Below are positions 6,381-10,640 of a stretch of 10,640 nucleotides of DNA, one piece after another. The position numbers and the translations under genes were made by a program. Below the pieces are notes generated by a model. The model had not been told where the DNA came from. It saw nothing but the letters and a program-made list of their open reading frames with translations, and searched no databases. Numbering within the stretch: the stretch's first letter is position 1; every line of letters starts with the position of its first letter. The DNA comes from Flavobacterium sp. (lineage in GTDB: Bacteria; Bacteroidota; Bacteroidia; Flavobacteriales; Flavobacteriaceae), in the NCBI GenBank assembly GCA_024642295.1, contig JAHEBK010000031.1:1-10640 (forward strand), read 5' to 3'.

Positions 6381-6402
6381 AATGCTTAGAAATGCTTTAA
6401 AA

Positions 6403-6437
6403 TAAAAAAACCACCTAACTAAAAGTTAGATGGTTTT
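6403..6437 (-). terminator. Terminator of tRNA-Thr
   Basis: On the minus strand CCATCTAAC (6433-6425) pairs with GTTAGGTGG (6419-6411) around TTTTA and is followed by a T-rich tail (6410-6403). One pair is U-G on the minus strand but would be C-A on the plus strand, so the stem belongs to minus-strand transcripts. It begins 7 bases past the tRNA 3' end. Confidence 0.8.
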
Positions 6438-6443
6438 GCGATG

Positions 6444-6517
6444 AGCCGGCGGAGGGACTCGAACCCACGACCTGCTGATTACAAATCAGCTGCTCTAGCC
6501 AACTGAGCTACGCTGGC
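6444..6517 (-). tRNA. tRNA-Thr (anticodon UGU)
   Basis: A 74-base cloverleaf on the minus strand: acceptor GCCAGCG/CGCCGGC, D stem GCTC/GAGC, anticodon stem GCTGA/TCAGC around TTTGTAA (anticodon TGT, reading ACA), variable loop AGGTC, and T loop TTCGAGT. The discriminator base is T and CCA is not encoded, so it must be added after transcription. Two pairs are off: A4 faces C69 in the acceptor stem and T50 faces T64 in the T stem. It is a single-gene unit with its own promoter and terminator. Confidence 0.95.
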
Positions 6518-6532
6518 GACTCATTACGGGTG

Positions 6533-6563
6533 CAAATATACATACGATTTTGAATTCTCCAAA
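6533..6563 (-). promoter_or_regulatory. Promoter of tRNA-Thr
   Basis: On the minus strand TATATTTG (6540-6533) is a perfect TAnnTTTG -7 box. TTTG lies at 6563-6560, separated by 19 bases. This is the best complete promoter in the window. Transcription would start about 6527, giving a 5' leader of about 10 bases for RNase P to remove. Confidence 0.75.
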
Positions 6564-6595
6564 ATAAATATGCACTTTTTTGCTATTTTTTCAAA

Positions 6596-6862
6596 CTACA
6601 ATTCGTTTATTTTAGCAATTAATTGATTAGCAGTTTGTTCCAATTCAACATTAATTTGCTTGAAATGTGCTTTTTTATTTTCAACGTTCTTAGCGTTCAC
6701 TTTTGTAATTAAAACATCAAAAGCAGCGATAGCCTCATCAATTAATTGATTTGTTTCTGCAGTTGGTTTTCCAGTTGAAGTAATCTCATACAAGTAAACC
6801 GCTTCTATAATATCTCCTAAAACGTAGTTGATGTCTTTTTTTAAATTCTTAACGTTTGCCAT
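6596..6862 (-). CDS. Small helical conserved-hypothetical-type protein
   Basis: An 88-residue cytoplasmic protein, MANVKNLKKDINYVLGDIIE at the start and QTANQLIAKINEL at the end. It has no signal or membrane segment. Its heptad-like spacing of Leu, Ile and Val with many Lys and Glu suggests two or three amphipathic helices. Its composition is ordinary for the genome and it has its own -7 box, so I take it as a real gene. Single small genes of this kind are, from memory, widespread in Flavobacteriaceae, but I cannot name a family or function. It lies 56 bases downstream of manA on the same strand, so it may also receive read-through from the manA cluster. Confidence 0.75.
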   Translation of the reverse strand: MANVKNLKKDINYVLGDIIEAVYLYEITSTGKPTAETNQLIDEAIAAFDVLITKVNAKNVENKKAHFKQINVELEQTANQLIAKINEL

Positions 6863-6888
6863 TTTTCTTAAATTTTAATTTGCGTTTG

Positions 6889-6896
6889 CAAAAGTA
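6889..6896 (-). promoter_or_regulatory. -7 box for the 88-residue protein gene
   Basis: TACTTTTG on the minus strand matches TAnnTTTG, 26 bases upstream of the ATG at 6862. No TTG is present at the usual -33 distance. It lies in the 56-base gap after the manA stop. Confidence 0.45.
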
Positions 6897-6918
6897 CATA
6901 TAATCTTTCTATTCCCTA

Positions 6919-7881
6919 CTATGAAATATAAATTTCTAAAAGAGAAGCTTTTCCATTCAAAACAAAAGAGTCCATTGCAGCAGGAATCAATACTGTATCA
7001 CCTTTTTTATACGTATATATTACTCCATCGTATCCTATTTCAAAATTCCCATCAACACACATATAAACCGTGAAGGTATCTCCTTGCTTGTGAACCATCA
7101 TTTCCCCATCTAAAGGAACTGAATTAGTTGTAAAATAAGGGCAATCTACAATGTTGTTCGATTCATTGCTATTATTGGTACATGTCCTATAAGTATCTGT
7201 TTTTAGATAATTAATAGCATCGATAGCTAAATCAATATGCAACTCTCTTGTATTTCCATCTGCATCCATACGATCAAAGTCATATAAGCGATAAGTGATA
7301 TCTGAGGTTTGTTGAATCTCCGCAACAACCATTCCAGCGCCTATAGCATGTACCGTGCCCGTTTCCAAAAAGAAAACATCTCCCTTTTGAACCTTTACAT
7401 CATTCAAAATTGATAATAAAGATTTTTTTTCTAGGTTTTCAACATATTCAGAAGCACTAGAATCCTCTTTAAAACCAACAATTATTCTCGCCTCTGGATC
7501 AGCTTGCATAATATACCACATTTCTGTTTTTCCAAAAGAATTGTGACGTTTTCTAGCCAACTCATCATTAGGATGTACTTGAATCGATAAATCTTGCTTA
7601 GCATCTAAATATTTAAAGAGCAACGGGAATTGCTTACCAAATCTTTCAAAAACGGTAGTTCCTAATAATGCCACAGGGTATTCATTAATGATATCTGTTA
7701 AAAACTGGCCTTTATAATCGCCATTTGCAATAACACTGACCTGACCTTCTACCGCAGAAAGCTCCCAACTTTCACCTGTTGTAGGTGAAGGAATGGTTTT
7801 ATTTAAAATTGTTTTAAGCTTGTCACCACCCCAAATTCTTTCTTTCAAAATGGGCTCAAACTGTAATGGATATATTTTCAT
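6919..7881 (-). CDS. manA: Mannose-6-phosphate isomerase, class I
   Basis: ManA interconverts mannose-6-phosphate and fructose-6-phosphate, feeding GDP-mannose for surface polysaccharides or allowing mannose use. The 320-residue protein is a zinc cupin enzyme of the short bacterial (Bacillus-like) form. Visible zinc ligands are Q101 and H103 in SIQVHPND (99-106), E120 in GKTEMWYI (117-124) and H178 in TVHAIGAG (176-183). ERIWGGDKL (14-22) and DITYRLYDFDR (194-204, with the conserved active-site arginine R198) are further family marks. The C-terminal cupin (about 255-320) is present. The ATG at 7881 gives the usual 'MKIYPLQFEPILKERIWGG' opening. It lies 50 bases after the peroxiredoxin gene on the same strand, probably within one transcription unit, although there is no clear metabolic link to its upstream neighbours. 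Confidence 0.95.
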   Translation of the reverse strand: MKIYPLQFEPILKERIWGGDKLKTILNKTIPSPTTGESWELSAVEGQVSVIANGDYKGQFLTDIINEYPVALLGTTVFERFGKQFPLLFKYLDAKQDLSIQVHPNDELARKRHNSFGKTEMWYIMQADPEARIIVGFKEDSSASEYVENLEKKSLLSILNDVKVQKGDVFFLETGTVHAIGAGMVVAEIQQTSDITYRLYDFDRMDADGNTRELHIDLAIDAINYLKTDTYRTCTNNSNESNNIVDCPYFTTNSVPLDGEMMVHKQGDTFTVYMCVDGNFEIGYDGVIYTYKKGDTVLIPAAMDSFVLNGKASLLEIYIS

Positions 7882-7931
7882 TCTTGTTTCTTCTAAAAGA
7901 ATATCTGCTTTATTTTCTTCACTTAAAGCTA

Positions 7932-8390
7932 CTAATTGACTAACTTTTTAACCATTTCTAATGCCTTAGGAATATGCTTGGCAGCAAAAATACCATTAAA
8001 AATCATTTTAATAACACCTTTTTTATCGACAACATAGGTTACTCTACCTGGAAGCAACCCAAAAAATAGTGAAGGAACTCCAAATAAGTCCCTGATTTCT
8101 TGATTTTCATCTGATAATAGAAGGAACGGTAATTTATGTTTACTGGAAAACTTTTGATGAGATTCTAATCCATCACTACTAATACCAATAACTTCGGCAC
8201 CTAAATCTTTAAAATCCTGATATCGATCTCTAAAACTACACGCTTGACGGGTACAGCCAGGAGTATCATCTTTTGGATAAAAATAAATCACTACTGGTTT
8301 ACTCCCAATCAGGGATTGACTATCAAATGCATTGCCCTCACTATCCTGAGCAATGAAAAAAGGGACTTTATCTCCAACATTTAATCCCAT
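7932..8390 (-). CDS. bcp: Thioredoxin-dependent peroxiredoxin (Bcp/PrxQ type)
   Basis: A 152-residue peroxiredoxin that reduces hydrogen peroxide and organic hydroperoxides, usually recycled by thioredoxin. The peroxidatic cysteine C46 lies in YPKDDTPGCTRQAC (38-51), with the resolving cysteine C51 five residues later: the atypical 2-Cys arrangement of many PrxQ proteins. T43 and R116 (GRVTYVVD, 115-122) complete the active site. It has no signal peptide. The ATG overlaps the stop codon of the upstream PTPS gene (TAATG), so the two genes are translationally coupled. AAGGAG 4 bases before the start looks like a Shine-Dalgarno site, but it is also the coding sequence for the conserved C-terminal KGE of the upstream protein. 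With bacillithiol synthesis also encoded in the window, thiol-dependent reduction is plausible. Confidence 0.95.
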   Translation of the reverse strand: MGLNVGDKVPFFIAQDSEGNAFDSQSLIGSKPVVIYFYPKDDTPGCTRQACSFRDRYQDFKDLGAEVIGISSDGLESHQKFSSKHKLPFLLLSDENQEIRDLFGVPSLFFGLLPGRVTYVVDKKGVIKMIFNGIFAAKHIPKALEMVKKLVN

Positions 8391-8800
8391 TATTCTCCTT
8401 TATAAGTTACAAAATTACGGGGCGTCTCATAAAGGACTACCTCTAAATCAAAATCTGGCTGAATTCTTTTTCGAATTTTGTTCCAAATCACGACAACAAT
8501 ATTTTCGGCAGTAGGATTTAAGTCTTGAAATTCAGCCACATCAACGTTTAGATTTTTATGATCAAAAGGAATTTCAACTTCCTCTTTGATAATATCCGAC
8601 AAGATTTTCACATCCAGCACAAATCCAGTTTCTGGATTAATTGCCCCAGTCACACTTACAATTAATTCGTAATTATGACCATGAAAATTTGGATTATTAC
8701 ATTTACCGAAAACAGCATCATTTTTTTCAAAAGACCAATCCTTGCGATACAATCGGTGTGCTGCGTTGAAATGTGCCTTTCTACTTATAGTTACTTTCAT
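8390..8800 (-). CDS. 6-pyruvoyl-tetrahydropterin synthase / QueD family protein
   Basis: A 136-residue T-fold enzyme acting on 7,8-dihydroneopterin triphosphate. Zinc ligands are H15 (NAAHRL), H40 and H42 (FHGHNY); the candidate catalytic cysteine is C34, the partner pair D80-H81 lies in FDHKNLN, and the pterin-anchoring glutamate E125 lies in LYETPRNF. The motif FGKCNNPNFHGHNY is CX5HGH, as in animal PTPS, whereas QueD (the queuosine enzyme) has CX3HGH. The C terminus ends YKGE, also as in the animal enzyme. Automatic pipelines would probably call it 6-carboxytetrahydropterin synthase. I favour a PTPS-II type activity, perhaps for tetrahydrobiopterin, but do not assign a symbol. It is 39 bases downstream of idi and overlaps the peroxiredoxin gene by one base. 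Confidence 0.9.
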   Translation of the reverse strand: MKVTISRKAHFNAAHRLYRKDWSFEKNDAVFGKCNNPNFHGHNYELIVSVTGAINPETGFVLDVKILSDIIKEEVEIPFDHKNLNVDVAEFQDLNPTAENIVVVIWNKIRKRIQPDFDLEVVLYETPRNFVTYKGE

Positions 8801-8839
8801 GGGATAAATTTAGAATTAGCGTTGCTATTTAAACGATAT

Positions 8840-9367
8840 TTATTTTTTATGCGCTTCTAAAAAATGATAAAATTCTTCAAAAATAATTTTAAACCAAACA
8901 GTATAAGCTTCAGGATGTGCTATCATATCAGAATGAATCGCTTCAATGCTCATCCATTTCCAATCTTGAACTTCTTCTGTGTTAATTATTGGACTCTCAT
9001 CATAATACCCAATCATGACATGATCTAGTTCATGTTCTGTTAATCCGTTATCAAAAGGTGCTTTGTAAATGAAATGAAACAATTCTTTTAATTCGGTCTT
9101 GAATCCCATTTCCTCAAATAGTCTTCGGTTTCCCGCTTGAAGATTGGTCTCCCCCTCACGTTGGTGGCTACAACAGGTATTCGTCCAAAGCAACGGAGAA
9201 TGGTATTTATGTTGTGCACGCTGTTGGAGCATGATTTCATTTTTAGTATTCAATACAAAAACGGAGAAAGCACGATGCAATACCGCTTTTTCATGAGCTT
9301 CTAGCTTAGGCATCAATCCGATTTGCTCGTCATTTTCGTTAACCAATATTACATTTTCTTCTTTCAT
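8840..9367 (-). CDS. idi: Isopentenyl-diphosphate delta-isomerase, type I
   Basis: A Nudix-fold enzyme that interconverts IPP and DMAPP for isoprenoids, including carotenoids and menaquinone. By comparison with the E. coli enzyme, the metal ligands are two histidines in AHEKAVLHRAF, the histidine of WTNTCCSH and two glutamates in TEHELDH. The catalytic cysteine is the second Cys of TNTCCSH, with the second glutamate of EHE as its partner. The frame is open to a GTG at 9385 and an ATG at 9382, but these lie in or next to the -7 box at 9385-9392, so a transcript would begin downstream of them. I choose the ATG at 9367 (MKEENVILVNENDEQIG), which aligns with the usual N terminus and gives 175 residues. 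It is probably the first gene of the idi-PTPS-bcp-manA cluster. Confidence 0.93.
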   Translation of the reverse strand: MKEENVILVNENDEQIGLMPKLEAHEKAVLHRAFSVFVLNTKNEIMLQQRAQHKYHSPLLWTNTCCSHQREGETNLQAGNRRLFEEMGFKTELKELFHFIYKAPFDNGLTEHELDHVMIGYYDESPIINTEEVQDWKWMSIEAIHSDMIAHPEAYTVWFKIIFEEFYHFLEAHKK

Positions 9368-9384
9368 AATTATTTTTAGCATCA

Positions 9385-9392
9385 CAAAAATA
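9385..9392 (-). promoter_or_regulatory. -7 box of the idi promoter
   Basis: TATTTTTG on the minus strand matches TAnnTTTG. Transcription would begin near 9378, 11 or so bases before the preferred idi ATG at 9367. This supports the shorter start. No TTG lies at exactly 17-23 bases upstream (the nearest is 12), so the -33 element is weak. Confidence 0.45.
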
Positions 9393-9446
9393 CAAAAAGA
9401 TACCCAAGCACATTTGATTTATCGTTTCATTTATTTTACTTATAAT

Positions 9447-10640
9447 TTATACCTTAAGACTTTCAGCTATCATCAATGCACATTTTTCACCATCAATCGC
9501 TGCCGAGATGATACCGCCAGCATATCCTGCTCCTTCTCCACAAGGATACAATCCTTTTATTTGAAGATGCTCTAATGTAATTCCATCTCTTGGAATACGC
9601 ACTGGAGAAGATGTTCTGGATTCTGGCGCATGAAGAATTGCCTCATTCGTTAAATAACCTTTCATTGATTTTCCAAATTCTGAAAATCCTTCTCTTAAAA
9701 TTTGACTTAAAAAACCTGGAAATACTTGTCCCATTTCAACCGAAGTCGTTCCAGGAACATATGAGGTTTTTGGAATTTCACTCGAAACTTTGTTTTGCAC
9801 AAAATCCACCATACGTTGTGCAGGCACTTTTTGAGTTTCCCCTGCCAAATGCCAAGCTTTTTGCTCAATGCTTTTTTGAAACTCCATTCCAGCCAAGGCA
9901 CCAAATTTAGCAAAAGGCTTAAAATCTTCTAATTTTAATTCGATAACAATTCCTGAATTAGCAGTGGCTTGATCTCTTTTGGAGGGAGACCAACCATTGG
10001 TAACCACTTCACCTGGACTAGTGGCACAAGGAGCAATTACACCTCCTGGACACATACAAAACGAATACATTCCACGACCGCCCACTTGCTTGACAATACT
10101 GTAAGGAGCAGGCGGTAATAATTCGCCACGATAATCACAACTGTATTGGATTTGGTCAATCAAGGATTGCGGATGTTCCGCTCTTACTCCCAATGCAAAA
10201 GCTTTGGCTTCAATGAAAATTTTCTTTCTATCTAATAATTCAAAAATATCACGTGCAGAATGTCCCGTAGCCAAAATCAATTTGTTAGCTAAAATAGTAT
10301 CTCCTTTTTGAGTGACCACTCCTTCGACTTCATCATTTTTAATCAAAATATCAGTCACTCTCGTTTCGAATAAAACCTGACCGCCACATTCTATAATTTT
10401 TTCACGAATGTCTTGAATAATTTGCGGTAATTTATTGGTTCCAATATGGGGATGGGCATCAACCAAAATATCTGGGGTAGCCCCAAAAGCAACTAGTAAC
10501 TCTAAAATTCGAGTAACATCACCACGTTTTTTAGAACGAGTATATAATTTACCATCCGAATAGGTTCCTGCTCCACCTTCTCCAAAACAATAATTCGAAT
10601 CTTCATCGACAAGATGATCTCTATTGATGGCTTTTAAATC
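9447..10640 (-). CDS. FAD-dependent dehydrogenase, COG2509 type (5' end outside the window)
   Basis: The frame is open from 10640 to the stop at 9447 (397 residues). The translation upstream of the first alternative start (a TTG at 10466) clearly continues the protein: NYCFGEGGAGTYSDGKL (window residues 17-33), typical of uncharacterised FAD-dependent dehydrogenases of COG2509 (about 500 or more residues). The missing N-terminal part should hold the GxGxxG dinucleotide site. Further marks are LILATGHSARDIF, CMCPGGVIAPCATSPGEVVTNGWS with a cysteine-rich segment, and the C-terminal flavin-contacting GLYPCGEGAGYAGGIISAAIDG. The substrate is not established for the family. The protein is probably cytoplasmic, as no membrane segment is visible. 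It is on the same strand as idi, 79 bases upstream of it, but idi has its own -7 box. Confidence 0.9.
   Translation of the reverse strand, partial: DLKAINRDHLVDEDSNYCFGEGGAGTYSDGKLYTRSKKRGDVTRILELLVAFGATPDILVDAHPHIGTNKLPQIIQDIREKIIECGGQVLFETRVTDILIKNDEVEGVVTQKGDTILANKLILATGHSARDIFELLDRKKIFIEAKAFALGVRAEHPQSLIDQIQYSCDYRGELLPPAPYSIVKQVGGRGMYSFCMCPGGVIAPCATSPGEVVTNGWSPSKRDQATANSGIVIELKLEDFKPFAKFGALAGMEFQKSIEQKAWHLAGETQKVPAQRMVDFVQNKVSSEIPKTSYVPGTTSVEMGQVFPGFLSQILREGFSEFGKSMKGYLTNEAILHAPESRTSSPVRIPRDGITLEHLQIKGLYPCGEGAGYAGGIISAAIDGEKCALMIAESLKV

Noticed and set aside
8388..8400. Strong Shine-Dalgarno-like AAGGAG before the peroxiredoxin ATG
   Set aside because: The bases encode the conserved C-terminal KGE of the upstream PTPS protein (also present in animal PTPS), and Bacteroidota rarely rely on Shine-Dalgarno pairing, so this is probably a coding coincidence. 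Coupling through TAATG is sufficient.
9590..9910. Open plus-strand frame of 106 codons
   Set aside because: It is antisense to the FAD-dependent dehydrogenase, whose motifs on the minus strand are unmistakable.
9447..10466. FAD dehydrogenase starting at 10466 (TTG)
   Set aside because: The same frame continues upstream to the window edge with conserved family sequence (NYCFGEGGAGTYSDGKL), so the true start lies outside the window.
1..10640. CRISPR array, prophage, insertion sequence or defence island
   Set aside because: No regularly spaced repeats, transposase, integrase, phage or nuclease-type reading frames are seen on either strand. The neighbouring genes are ordinary housekeeping genes.

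Overview
The window looks like chromosomal DNA of a Flavobacterium-type Bacteroidota (family Flavobacteriaceae). It is AT-rich with short intergenic gaps and starts mostly lack Shine-Dalgarno sequences. Several genes are preceded by the Bacteroidota -7 box TAnnTTTG, two of them with a correctly spaced TTG/TTTG -33 element. The gene set fits that group: BshC (bacillithiol), type I Idi, a COG2509 FAD protein, and short DUF721/DciA and lipocalin-like lipoprotein genes.

Layout. Positions 1-74 (minus) hold a 3' scrap of an aldo/keto reductase gene. It begins about 17 bases after the stop codon of a large B12-binding-type radical SAM gene (92-2311, minus). A divergent promoter region (2312-2452) separates this from bshC (2453-4057, plus) and ndk (4163-4582, plus). 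A strong terminator nested inside a long inverted repeat lies between ndk and a convergent two-gene unit. That unit is a lipoprotein gene (5414-4974) overlapping a DUF721/DciA-like gene (4993-4697). It has a long 5' leader holding a structured, dispersed-repeat-like element that may be a Flavo-1-type RNA. A small exported protein gene (5717-6157, plus) and its terminator follow, then an unexplained palindromic stretch and tRNA-Thr(UGU) (minus) with its own promoter and terminator. A small helical protein gene (6862-6596) comes next. Then a minus-strand cluster is read in the order idi, PTPS/QueD-family gene, peroxiredoxin, manA. The window ends inside an FAD-dependent dehydrogenase gene (9447 to beyond 10640, minus).

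Function. Most genes are housekeeping or redox genes: BshC makes the low-molecular-weight thiol bacillithiol, a Bcp/PrxQ peroxiredoxin removes peroxides, Ndk balances NTP pools, Idi isomerises IPP/DMAPP, and ManA links fructose-6-P to mannose-6-P. I see no defence system, prophage, CRISPR array or obvious new multi-gene system. The points of interest are smaller: (i) two dispersed-repeat-like sequences sitting in frame inside the radical SAM gene, (ii) the truncated aldo/keto reductase beside it, (iii) a structured leader upstream of the lipoprotein/DUF721 unit, (iv) a PTPS with the animal-type CX5HGH motif that pipelines would probably name QueD, and (v) palindromic intergenic elements around ndk and tRNA-Thr.
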